From the NCBI GenBank assembly GCA_028702435.1, contig JAQVOX010000003.1:1-47758 (forward strand): a DNA stretch of 47,758 nucleotides. Direction: 5' to 3'. Position numbers and translations under genes: made by a program. Below, piece after piece: positions 26,491-34,189 of this stretch (position 1 is the first letter of the stretch; each line of letters starts with the position of its first letter). The notes beneath the pieces are model-generated. The model ran no database searches. It saw only the letters and a list, made by a program, of their open reading frames with translations, and had not been told where the DNA came from. This stretch comes from Desulfotomaculaceae bacterium. GTDB taxonomy: Bacteria; Bacillota; Desulfotomaculia; Desulfotomaculales; Pelotomaculaceae.

Positions 26491-27378
26491 TTGAAGAGAA
26501 TTACAATTGCAGAAGGGGTGGAGTACCTGGAGGCCCCGCAACAGGAATCCTGGCTGATGAATAATGGCTTATTGATTACCGGTGAAGAGATCATTATGAT
26601 CGACGGCAGGTTTGGTGATGATGAGACGCTGGCCTTTATTCGGGAAAACGAAGTAAGCCGCTATTTTATATCCCACTTTCATATCGACCACGTTTCCGGC
26701 GCCTGGCGGATTGACGGTGAAACTAATTGCCGGCCGGCCTTAAATAAAGTGGAGCATAAATTTATTCAATCGGGTGAGGCGCTGTCGCAGGCAACCGGTT
26801 ACCAACAGGCCGGTATATACCATTTAGTGGAAGGCATTCTTGCCCCCAGGATGGGGTTTCGCTGCATTGCGGGAATAGCGCCCTATGAGTTAGACGAAAT
26901 CGAGGCTGCTTCCAAAGGGCAATTGCGTGTTATCCAGGCTCCCGGTCATTCACCGGGGCATTTTTGCCTGTACGCCCCCCTGAGCGGGGCACTCTTCGCC
27001 TGTGACCTGGGTCTTGACCGCTTCGGCCCCTGGTATGGTTTTCCCCACTGTAACCTGGAACAATATCTGTCATCAATCAAAACGGCTGGAGAACTCAAGG
27101 TCAGGCAGCTTTTTTCTAGTCATAGCCCGATGATCAGCGAGGATGTGGAAGGGGCTATTAGCCGTTGTAAAAGTATCATTGAAAAACGTCATAGCATGGT
27201 CTTGAGTAAATGGTATAAAGGCAAAAGAACAGTAGAGGAGATAGCCGGGGAGAATATATTCTATCAGAAGACAGATGGATTTGGTAAACGCGCCGTTCCG
27301 CTAGTATCTTTCTGGCAGGAGTCAATGGTAAGGTGTCACCTGGAATATGCCGGCCTCGATCCTGAAAAGCCGTTCTGA
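26491..27378 (+). CDS. MBL-fold hydrolase (glyoxalase II-like)
   Basis: A 295-residue metallo-beta-lactamase protein with the dinuclear metal motif SHFHIDHVSG, a third His in APGHSPGHFCLY and an Asp in FACDLGLDRFG. A C-terminal helical extension (about 60 residues) may confer specificity. The substrate is unknown; hydrolysis of a thioester made by the adjacent isomerase pathway is one possibility. I chose the TTG at 26491 because GGGGGGAG lies just before it; the track TTG at 26461 has no binding site. Confidence 0.82.
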   Translation: MKRITIAEGVEYLEAPQQESWLMNNGLLITGEEIIMIDGRFGDDETLAFIRENEVSRYFISHFHIDHVSGAWRIDGETNCRPALNKVEHKFIQSGEALSQATGYQQAGIYHLVEGILAPRMGFRCIAGIAPYELDEIEAASKGQLRVIQAPGHSPGHFCLYAPLSGALFACDLGLDRFGPWYGFPHCNLEQYLSSIKTAGELKVRQLFSSHSPMISEDVEGAISRCKSIIEKRHSMVLSKWYKGKRTVEEIAGENIFYQKTDGFGKRAVPLVSFWQESMVRCHLEYAGLDPEKPF

Positions 27379-27404
27379 CCTCTAAATTATTACGTTAAGG
27401 CTAT

Positions 27405-28538
27405 TTATATTACCTGGTTTTTGAGAAACGAAATTGTTTCTTCCAGCTTATGTTCTTTTTTTAACATAGCAATTGCCGCACTAACCCGCGCATGCTGTGA
27501 AGCATCAAGCATGTCGTTCATAACACGGTATAATCCCCACCGTTTGCCCAGGATAAAGTTTTGTTTTTCATTTTCCGGCAGGCTGAGAAAACGGTCTATT
27601 ACGCTTAATATGGCTAATTTGTCGTTAGGGAGTTTCCCTTTAACTTCCTCCAGCAAATTCATCGAGTGGTCGCTGACCAGATTGCTTTGAATGCCGTCAA
27701 GATGCTCAATAAGCAGTTTTTCGCCCCTGATTATTTCTTCCTCTGCCTCTGCTTCAAATTCCCCGCTAAGCGTTTTTTGCTCCAGCGCTGTCCCCTTGGC
27801 AATCGTCAGTGTGCGAAAGCGGATAAAATCAGGGTTAATGATACTTAAAACCCTAGCTGACTCCAGCGCATGTTCCCGTGCCCAGCGCTTGCCACCTAGC
27901 CCTAAAATAATGTATTCAGAAAGAGAGATGCCTGATTCCTTTACCCGCCTGCCGGCCTCAATGTGCTGCCGGGCGGTGGCGCCCTTTTCAATAAATTTAA
28001 GCACCTCATCAGAACCTGACTCCATGCCCACGTGGATGCGGGATAGCCCCGCCAGACTTAGCGCGTTCAGGTCCTCCACGCTTTTGCGCGCTAGTGTGCT
28101 GGAGCGGGCATAGGTGGTAATCCGCTCCACTGAGGGCAATTGTTCTTTCAGATACTCTAATATTTCTACAATAACGGCATTTTTCTCGACCAGCGAGTTG
28201 GCATCTTGTAAAAATACCGTCTTGCCGCCGTTAATCAGCCAGATAGCGATATTAAACAACTGATAATCCCCGGACTGATATACCTGGGTCAGCAACTGCC
28301 GGTTGATCTGGCCATCAAAACCACTTTCCCAGGAGGTTTTATAGAGAAGACGGCACATTTCTACTACTGTATCGATATCATTTTTGATCTCTTTGATACT
28401 TCTTCTGGAAAAAGTTTTACCCTTATAGCTCCTGCAGAATGCACACTTGTTCCAGGGGCAGTTACGGGTGAGCCTGAGTAATAGACTGGCTGCCTCGCTG
28501 GGTGGCCTGATCGGTCCTTGTTCAATAGATAAATTCAC
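27405..28538 (-). CDS. Radical SAM protein
   Basis: A 377-residue radical SAM enzyme. The cluster-binding site near the N terminus reads NCPWNKCAFC, a Cx4Cx2C spacing rather than the usual Cx3Cx2C. Downstream there are the glutamate-rich GMESGSDEVLKFIEKG strand and ILGLGGKRWAREHA, typical of the HemN/Elp3-like TIM barrel. I cannot name the substrate. It is convergent with the MBL gene and monocistronic. Confidence 0.82.
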   Translation of the reverse strand: MNLSIEQGPIRPPSEAASLLLRLTRNCPWNKCAFCRSYKGKTFSRRSIKEIKNDIDTVVEMCRLLYKTSWESGFDGQINRQLLTQVYQSGDYQLFNIAIWLINGGKTVFLQDANSLVEKNAVIVEILEYLKEQLPSVERITTYARSSTLARKSVEDLNALSLAGLSRIHVGMESGSDEVLKFIEKGATARQHIEAGRRVKESGISLSEYIILGLGGKRWAREHALESARVLSIINPDFIRFRTLTIAKGTALEQKTLSGEFEAEAEEEIIRGEKLLIEHLDGIQSNLVSDHSMNLLEEVKGKLPNDKLAILSVIDRFLSLPENEKQNFILGKRWGLYRVMNDMLDASQHARVSAAIAMLKKEHKLEETISFLKNQVI

Positions 28539-28866
28539 TTTTACACAACCTTTTTAATAAAAACTATATCATAATAATACCATATTTCTATTTTTAATAG
28601 TATATGCAGTGAACCTCACTATCCTCCCATTAAGACAGAACTAGTTTAATACTGAATAACGGGCTGAATAAAGCCTGATACCCACGAAAAACACAAGATT
28701 CACAAGGTTTGTTGGCCACCATTCCACATTGCTATCACAAGCACAATTGGTATAGTATAAAGAATGCTCGGTGACGTGTCAAAAACTATTTTTGATATCC
28801 CGGCAGGGTTTTTGCTGCTTTCAAACGAATAGTGTTAGCAAATAATAACAGAAGGGGATTATAGTT
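28539..28866. other. Divergent intergenic region
   Basis: It lies between the radical SAM gene (minus) and the MazG-like gene (plus). TGACGTGTCAAAA near 28770 is a short inverted motif (TGAC/GTCA). GGTATAGTATAAAG near 28750 may be a -10 region. No gene is visible. Confidence 0.4.
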
Positions 28867-29202
28867 TTGAATGATGGTGAAACTACTTTAAATGATTTGA
28901 AGGGGATGGTGGAAGATTTTGTAGCTGAGCGTTATTGGAAGCAGTTTCATACACCGAAAAATCTGGCAATATCAATAGCAATTGAGGCTGCTGAATTAAT
29001 GGAGATATTTCAGTGGTCTGAGGAAAATGATTTAAGTGCGGCATTGTATGCCAGGGTAGAAGAGGAATTGGCGGACGTAATTATTTATAGCCTAGCCCTT
29101 GCCAACGCGACAGGTATGGACTTATCCGGCGCGGTAAGAAAAAAAAATAAGAAGAACGCTCTAAAATACCCGGTAGATAAGTACCTGGGGCGGTACAAAT
29201 AA
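28867..29202 (+). CDS. MazG-like nucleotide pyrophosphohydrolase
   Basis: A 111-residue all-alpha NTP pyrophosphatase of the MazG-like/dCTPase-related group, predicted to hydrolyse a (d)NTP to the monophosphate and so sanitise the pool. Metal-binding acidic motifs IAIEAAELMEIF and EEELADVIIYS are intact, matching ExxE and ExxD. The start is TTG, preceded by AGAAGGGG. A weak GCCG/CGGC hairpin with a T7 run follows at about 29204-29240, so it is probably separate from the DRTGG operon. Confidence 0.88.
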   Translation: MNDGETTLNDLKGMVEDFVAERYWKQFHTPKNLAISIAIEAAELMEIFQWSEENDLSAALYARVEEELADVIIYSLALANATGMDLSGAVRKKNKKNALKYPVDKYLGRYK

Positions 29203-29203
29203 T

Positions 29204-29240
29204 AAGGCCGGGAGTAAAAGAAATAGATTCGGCTTTTTTT
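29204..29240 (+). terminator. Weak terminator after the MazG-like gene
   Basis: AAGGCCG and CGGCTT frame a short imperfect stem, followed by TTTTTTT. The stem is weak but the T-tract is good. Confidence 0.45.
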
Positions 29241-29273
29241 ATGAATGATTAAAGATATAGAGGGGGATCTCTG

Positions 29274-29624
29274 TTGACGCTTTTGGAAGTTAAAAAAGTG
29301 TTGAACGCAACTTGCGTTACACAGCACTGCCTGGACGCAAGAGTTGTCGAAACGGCCTGTGGTGCTGATTTAATGAGTGATGTTTTATCTCATGATAAGG
29401 AGAAGGCTGTTCTCCTGACCGGATTGATCCACCCACAGGTAATTAGAACTGCATCAATGATTGACATAGTTTGCGTAGTATTTGTACGTGATAAAATACC
29501 TGGCCAGGACATCATTGATTTAGCCGAGATAAATAACATCCCCGTCCTTTGTACTAAATATCCTTTATATGAGTCATGTGGACTTCTATACAAAGCTGGG
29601 CTAGGAGTGATTTCTTCTGAGTGA
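29274..29624 (+). CDS. DRTGG-domain protein 1
   Basis: A 116-residue protein of the DRTGG family, related to the non-kinase N-terminal part of HPr-kinase-like proteins. VLLTGLIHPQVIRTASMIDI and IPVLCTKYPLYESCGLLY fit the Rossmann-like DRTGG fold; there is no kinase P-loop. In many anaerobes such proteins occur beside ATP-binding and PHP proteins and FeFe hydrogenase genes (my recollection of gene neighbourhoods). The start is TTG after GAGGGGGA. It is the first gene of a tight four-gene cluster. Confidence 0.8.
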   Translation: MTLLEVKKVLNATCVTQHCLDARVVETACGADLMSDVLSHDKEKAVLLTGLIHPQVIRTASMIDIVCVVFVRDKIPGQDIIDLAEINNIPVLCTKYPLYESCGLLYKAGLGVISSE

Positions 29625-30477
29625 TAAATTTGCTAACCCAATAGTTCATGATGTAATGACAAAAGAGTTAATCACCATTACACCGGATTTAACTGTACGC
29701 CAAGCTAAAGAACTCATGCGGACTAAGGAAATCTCCGGTGTTCCGGTTATTGATCAGGATCAGGAATTGGTGGGCATAATCAGTGTAGCTGATATTTTCC
29801 GGGCCATGGAAGGAGATAATCTAGACGCAAAAGTAGCCGAGATCATGACCAAAAATCCTGTTTGTCTTAGTGAGTATGATACCGTAGGGCAGGCCCTCAG
29901 TGCATACCGCCAATATAAATATCACCGGTTCCCGGTAATTGATGATCATAAGAAGCTTGTGGGGATCTTGACCGCCGGAGATATTGTAGCCCGGCTATCC
30001 CAATTGTTAAAAATAGACCAGGTAGAGGATAATACTGAAAAAAAAGGTCCTGTTAATTTTACGACTCATAATATTGAATACCCTATCCCAGGAAATAATT
30101 TTGAGCGGGCGGGTGAGGCTGCGGGCACAATCAAAAGAATAATGACTAATTTAGGAATGAACCCGTCAGTGATCCGCAGTGCTGCGGTTGCCGCCTATGA
30201 GGCTGAAATGAATGTTGTGATTCACGCCAGTCAAGGATTATTAACTGCAGAAATTACCCCTGAGGCTGTAACCATCACGGTAACAGACACCGGTCCGGGG
30301 ATTAATGATATTTCGCAAGCAATGAAGCCCGGGTATTCCACAGCGACTGACGAGATTAGAAAAATGGGCTTTGGCGCCGGGATGGGCCTGCCGAACATTA
30401 AAAAATCAGCAGATGAGTTTTCAATAGAGTCATCACCACAAGGTACCATTCTGGTTATAAAAATATTGGCTAAGTGA
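29617..30477 (+). CDS. CBS-pair + HATPase (RsbW-like) regulatory ATPase
   Basis: Two CBS repeats (about residues 5-130; MTKELITITPDLTV and MTKNPVCLSEYDTV) precede a GHKL ATPase domain of the anti-sigma RsbW type with an N box (YEAEMNVVIHA), G1 (VTDTGPGI) and G2 (GFGAGMGLPNIKK). It likely senses an adenylate through CBS and acts on a partner by binding or phosphorylation. The track starts at ATG 29656, but that codon has no binding site and would cut the first CBS motif. The reading frame extends upstream as SDKFANPIVHDVMTK to a CTG at 29617, with AGGAG 9 bases before it. I therefore propose a CTG start overlapping the upstream stop. Confidence 0.72.
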   Translation: MSDKFANPIVHDVMTKELITITPDLTVRQAKELMRTKEISGVPVIDQDQELVGIISVADIFRAMEGDNLDAKVAEIMTKNPVCLSEYDTVGQALSAYRQYKYHRFPVIDDHKKLVGILTAGDIVARLSQLLKIDQVEDNTEKKGPVNFTTHNIEYPIPGNNFERAGEAAGTIKRIMTNLGMNPSVIRSAAVAAYEAEMNVVIHASQGLLTAEITPEAVTITVTDTGPGINDISQAMKPGYSTATDEIRKMGFGAGMGLPNIKKSADEFSIESSPQGTILVIKILAK

Positions 30478-30486
30478 GGTGTTGAT

Positions 30487-30828
30487 ATGAAGTGCGTCGA
30501 ATTGGTCAAGGCATTAAACTTGAGCATGCTTACTCCAAAAGAGATTGACCCTAATTTGGAAGTAACGGGCTGCTACTGCGGAGACTTATTAAGTTATGTT
30601 ATGGCTCATGCTAAAGCAGGTGATGTCTGGCTGACGATCCAAACGCACCAAAATATTGTGGCCGTGGCAGTGCTTTTGAATTTATCATGCATTGTTTTAG
30701 TAGAGAATAATCTTCCCCAGGAAGAAACTCTGTTTAAGGCGCAAAGGGAGGGTATAGTCCTTTTAAGTTCTTCAGATGATGCTTATCATCTGTCAGGCCG
30801 TCTATACGCCTTGGGCTTGGGCAGGTGA
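30487..30828 (+). CDS. DRTGG-domain protein 2
   Basis: A 113-residue second DRTGG-like protein, diverged from the first (EVTGCYCGDLLSYVMAHAKAGD, then LLNLSCIVLVENN). It has no catalytic motif. CYCGD could bind a metal. It is 9 bases downstream of the CBS-ATPase and overlaps the PHP gene by 4 bases. The two DRTGG copies flanking the ATPase suggest a complex. Confidence 0.78.
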   Translation: MKCVELVKALNLSMLTPKEIDPNLEVTGCYCGDLLSYVMAHAKAGDVWLTIQTHQNIVAVAVLLNLSCIVLVENNLPQEETLFKAQREGIVLLSSSDDAYHLSGRLYALGLGR

Positions 30829-31577
30829 AGAATATGCGGGAGTGGGCTCTCGACCTGCACATTCATACCATACTATCACCTTGCGCGGGGGATGATATGA
30901 CCCCGCCGCAGATATTACGCCGGGTAAAGGAACTAGGTATAGAAGTTGTTGCCATTACCGACCATAACTCGGCCGAAAATGTGGAAGCTTTTTATATCAA
31001 GGGAAAAGAAATGGGAGTTAAAGTCGTCTCCGGCATGGAAGTACAGACAAGGGAAGATATCCATCTGATCTGCCTTTTTGACACCCTGGAGCAGGTATTT
31101 AACTGGGAGAAAGCTGTTTATCAGCGCCTGCCGGACCTGAAAAACCGTAAAGAAAGCTTTGGCGCCCAATGGTTAGTGGATAGCGAGGGTAATATCACCG
31201 GCGAAGTGGATAGACTGCTTTTGATGGGAGCAGACCTTTCATTAACGGAAGTGGTCAATGGGGTCCATGCTATTGGAGGCCTTTGTATAGCTGCCCATAT
31301 TGACCGCAGGGCCTTCAGCCTGTGGGGAAGCCTGGGTTTTATTCCTGATCGCCCGGCCATAGATAATGTAGAATTAACCCCCCACTTAGCCCGCAACCCG
31401 GACCAACTTGCGCAATTGCGAGAGAAGGGTTTCAATTACCTAATCTCGTCAGATGCGCACTATCTTGACGGCATATATCCTCCCCAGTGTTTTGCCCGCA
31501 TAGAAGAGTTCAGCATCAAAGAGCTAAAAGCAGCTTTTTTGAGTCAGGACGGCCGGTATATACGTACTACACGTTAA
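30825..31577 (+). CDS. PHP-domain metal-dependent phosphoesterase
   Basis: A 250-residue PHP protein of the YciV/TrpH kind (nucleotide or phosphate-ester hydrolysis). The metal sites LDLHIHTILSPCAGDD, AITDHNSAEN, GMEVQTREDIHL and SSDAHYLD are intact. GTG at 30825 overlaps the upstream stop (GTGA), so translation is coupled. It may degrade the nucleotide signal sensed by the CBS-ATPase, which is speculation. The last codons are copied imperfectly just downstream. Confidence 0.85.
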   Translation: MKNMREWALDLHIHTILSPCAGDDMTPPQILRRVKELGIEVVAITDHNSAENVEAFYIKGKEMGVKVVSGMEVQTREDIHLICLFDTLEQVFNWEKAVYQRLPDLKNRKESFGAQWLVDSEGNITGEVDRLLLMGADLSLTEVVNGVHAIGGLCIAAHIDRRAFSLWGSLGFIPDRPAIDNVELTPHLARNPDQLAQLREKGFNYLISSDAHYLDGIYPPQCFARIEEFSIKELKAAFLSQDGRYIRTTR

Positions 31578-31634
31578 CAAACTCAACAGCGACAAGTAGA
31601 CAATATTCGTACAGCACGTTAGCTTACTCAATAG
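31559..31634 (+). repeat. Imperfect direct repeat at the end of the PHP gene
   Basis: The 31 bases 31559-31589, covering the last codons and stop, recur at 31604-31634 with 24 matches (TATACGTACTACACGTTA against TATTCGTACAGCACGTTA). The period is 45 bases. It is probably a small duplication. Confidence 0.55.
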
Positions 31635-31666
31635 ATTACCGGCTTAAGCAATTTCAATGAAACAAA

Positions 31667-31696
31667 TAGGAGAGGAGTAGATTTACTCCTCTCCTA
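31667..31696. terminator. Bidirectional terminator between PHP gene and small membrane protein
   Basis: TAGGAGAGGAGTA and TACTCCTCTCCTA form a perfect 13-bp stem with a 4-base loop between convergent genes. Confidence 0.7.
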
Positions 31697-31705
31697 AAAC
31701 TCTCA

Positions 31706-31870
31706 TTATTTCGGCCGGTGTTCGAACAGGTCGATGGTACCCAATAAAATGTGAGCCAACCCAAAGCCTGTGATTCCCCAGCCCATTACGGGGCTTGAGT
31801 TGCGCAAGGCTAGTCCCGCAGCGGTAACGGCGGTGCCGAGAACAGTCGGGATAAATCCTTCGCGTGGCAA
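31706..31870 (-). CDS. 54-aa hydrophobic protein, not in the ORF track
   Basis: A minus-strand ORF starting at TTG 31870 with AAAGGGGGG 6 bases upstream. The 54-residue product (PREGFIPTVLG, then a central NSSPVMGWGITGFGLAHILLG segment, ending LFEHRPK) has two hydrophobic segments with a short polar loop. I recall near-identical small hypothetical proteins in Peptococcaceae, but the function is unknown. TTG at 31873 is an alternative with too short a spacing. It ends at the terminator shared with the PHP gene. Confidence 0.7.
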   Translation of the reverse strand: MPREGFIPTVLGTAVTAAGLALRNSSPVMGWGITGFGLAHILLGTIDLFEHRPK

Positions 31871-32033
31871 CAAAATCCCCCCTTTCTGAGAGTGTGATTA
31901 TATTATTTGGAGAAACACTTCTTTTATGTCTGTAAAATATTTGTTTTTCTTGGCGATTTCAATCACTCACATGCAAAAAGGTGCGAAGATCGATCGGAAC
32001 TGCAGAACACTGTTTTACAGCAGAGACGTATTT

Positions 32034-32630
32034 TTAGTTTGGCCATGCTTTGTGTTTACTCGAGTTATTATCCTTAAAATCCCCCCTTAAGGTACGGGTA
32101 AGATAAATAATCCGGCAGATATTCTCCAAACTGGTGGTCCACTGGTAGGCTTCCTCCAGTACTGACCCTACCGCAAAGCTCCCATGGCCGCGCACCATTA
32201 CTATTTTATTCTCTTTTAAAAGTGGCGGCAGTTTTTGCTCAATTTCTTGAGAGCCGATGGTATGCTCTGCACTAAGGACCGGAATTTTATGCAGCAGGTA
32301 GGACCCTTCTGAGTCAATCGGAAAAATTTCGTCTTCGATGAGAGAAAGGGCAATAGCGTGGACCGGATGGGCATGCACTATGGCCAGAGCGGCGGTATTA
32401 TTGTAAATTGCCTGGTGTACCCCGATTTCTGTTGAGGCCAAAGTAATCTTGCTGTCATTTTTAGTCAGACCTGTTTCGATCAAATCCCCCTCTTCTAGAT
32501 GACCTAGCATTGCTCTCCGTCTAGTGATAATGATCCGGTCTCCAAGATGCACACTGAGGTTGCCGCTATGCGAGTTGTTTAAGCCGGCCAGAAACAGATC
32601 GCGCCCGAATTTTTTAAATTCTTCTAGCAT
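32034..32630 (-). CDS. Class II aldolase/adducin family protein
   Basis: A 198-residue zinc-dependent aldolase-fold protein similar to fuculose- or methylthioribulose-phosphate aldolases and dehydratases. The N-terminal GNLSVHLGDRIIIT, catalytic STEIGVHQAIY, zinc His pair HAHPVHAIAL and the third His in VRGHGSF are present. The substrate is not evident; no sugar kinase or salvage gene lies beside it. The tail after residue 185 is basic and probably flexible. The start follows a weak GGAGGGGA. Confidence 0.86.
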   Translation of the reverse strand: MLEEFKKFGRDLFLAGLNNSHSGNLSVHLGDRIIITRRRAMLGHLEEGDLIETGLTKNDSKITLASTEIGVHQAIYNNTAALAIVHAHPVHAIALSLIEDEIFPIDSEGSYLLHKIPVLSAEHTIGSQEIEQKLPPLLKENKIVMVRGHGSFAVGSVLEEAYQWTTSLENICRIIYLTRTLRGDFKDNNSSKHKAWPN

Positions 32631-32979
32631 ATAATCCCCTCCAGTGCCAACTCTAGCAACTTATGTGCCAGGGGTCGGCTAGAATTAACTTTTCCCTGAG
32701 ATCTTTCCTGCTAATCAAGCTACTTAAATTTACGCGAATCATCTTTTCCGAACAGCCGGACAATTTCATGAATTTTAGCCTCCTTAGAACACTTCAGTAA
32801 CGGACCATTTCTCCTCAACAGTTAGAAATCCTTTTTTTAGTGTAAAATTATTAATCATGCTAGTTATACTAGTATAGTATTGCGTGTTTATTAAAAAAGT
32901 AGGCGATGACAGTGTGATCGGGAAAACATGGTTTGAAAATCATTAACTAAGATGATAAACTACTGTTTGGGTGATAATT
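32631..32979. other. Divergent intergenic region (aldolase / ychF)
   Basis: It contains the two promoters. ATACTAGTATAGTAT near 32865 is a small inverted-repeat AT element that may include a -10 box. No gene or RNA structure is recognised. Confidence 0.45.
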
Positions 32980-34074
32980 ATGAGTTTGAACTGCGGTCTA
33001 ATTGGGCTTCCTATGGTAGGAAAAACCACGATATTTAATTTGCTCACCGGCGCGGGTGTGGAAACGTCTAATTTTTTAACCGGTAAAACTGAAACTAACG
33101 TAGACATTGCCACAGTACCGGACAGCAGGGTGAATTATCTCAGTAATTTATACAAACCACGCAAGACTACCTACGCGCAAATTCAGTTTAGTGACGTGCC
33201 TGGTTTGGTACGGGGTTCCAGTCAGGGGCAGGGAGTCGGCAACCAGTTCTTGAATGCGATCCGGAATGTGGACATGCTGGCTCATGTTGTGCGGACTTTT
33301 AACGATCCGGATCTCCCTCATGTTGACGGGAATTTAGATCCCTTGCGTGATGTTGATACGATTAATATGGAACTTCTTTTCGCCGATATGGAAATAATTG
33401 AAAAGAGAATTGACCGGATTAAGCACGGAAAAAAGGTAAAGAAAGAAAACGCGCTGGAGTTGGCAGTTTTAGAGAAATGTCTCGATGCCCTGGAAAATGA
33501 GAAACCCATTGGGCAGCTAGAATTGACTGAAAAAGAAAAGCTGATCTTAAAAAATTACAATTTCTTAACTGAAGAACCGCTCTTGCTGGTCGTCAACATG
33601 GATGAAGAGCAGTTTAAATCCAAGTCTTACCCCGGCAAGGCTGAGTTGGAAGTATACGCTGCCGGGCATGGCCTGCCGGTGATTGAAATATGCGGCCGAA
33701 TTGAAATGGAAATCAGTACGCTGCCTGAAGAGGATAAGGAGTTATTTTTGACTGACCTCGGCATTATTCAGTCGGGAATAGACCGATTAACCCAGGCTGC
33801 TTATGATTATCTTGGTTTGATCTCGTTTTTTACCGTGGGCAGTGATGAGGTGAAAGCATGGACCATAAAGAAGGGAACCGAAGCCAAACGGGCGGCGGGA
33901 AAGATTCACTCCGACTTGGAGCGGGGCTTTATTAAGGCGGAAGTGGTGAAATATCGCGATTTACATGAATTGGGGAATATGTCTAGAATTAAGGAAAAGG
34001 GTTTGTTCCGCCTGGAAGGTAAGGAGTATATCGTCGAAGACGGTGACGTCATTAATTTTAGATTTAACGTATAA
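32980..34074 (+). CDS. ychF: YchF/OLA1-type GTPase-ATPase
   Basis: A 364-residue Obg-family P-loop protein associated with ribosomes. The N-terminal P-loop GLPMVGKTT, switch II DVPGLVRGSSQGQG, a helical insertion and a C-terminal TGS-like domain (ISFFTVGSDEVKAWTI, then ISMSRIKEKG-like region and EYIVEDGDVINFRF) match YchF. The usual NxxE base motif reads VNMDEE; YchF proteins favour ATP over GTP. I chose ATG 32980, where homologues begin, over the track GTG at 32971. A strong terminator follows. Confidence 0.92.
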   Translation: MSLNCGLIGLPMVGKTTIFNLLTGAGVETSNFLTGKTETNVDIATVPDSRVNYLSNLYKPRKTTYAQIQFSDVPGLVRGSSQGQGVGNQFLNAIRNVDMLAHVVRTFNDPDLPHVDGNLDPLRDVDTINMELLFADMEIIEKRIDRIKHGKKVKKENALELAVLEKCLDALENEKPIGQLELTEKEKLILKNYNFLTEEPLLLVVNMDEEQFKSKSYPGKAELEVYAAGHGLPVIEICGRIEMEISTLPEEDKELFLTDLGIIQSGIDRLTQAAYDYLGLISFFTVGSDEVKAWTIKKGTEAKRAAGKIHSDLERGFIKAEVVKYRDLHELGNMSRIKEKGLFRLEGKEYIVEDGDVINFRFNV

Positions 34075-34093
34075 GTTAAAAGGTAATTGTCAG

Positions 34094-34123
34094 AAAAGGG
34101 GGTGGTTTATACCGCCCCCTTTT
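34094..34123 (+). terminator. Terminator after ychF
   Basis: AAAAGGGGGTGG pairs with CCGCCCCCTTTT around a 6-base loop and ends in a T run. It lies between convergent ychF and fbp and may serve both. Confidence 0.8.
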
Positions 34124-34189
34124 AATCTTGCTGACGTCACAAAATTTTATAAAATAAGCCGGGTTGCCCCGGCCTGGTCTAGTTAGTTA

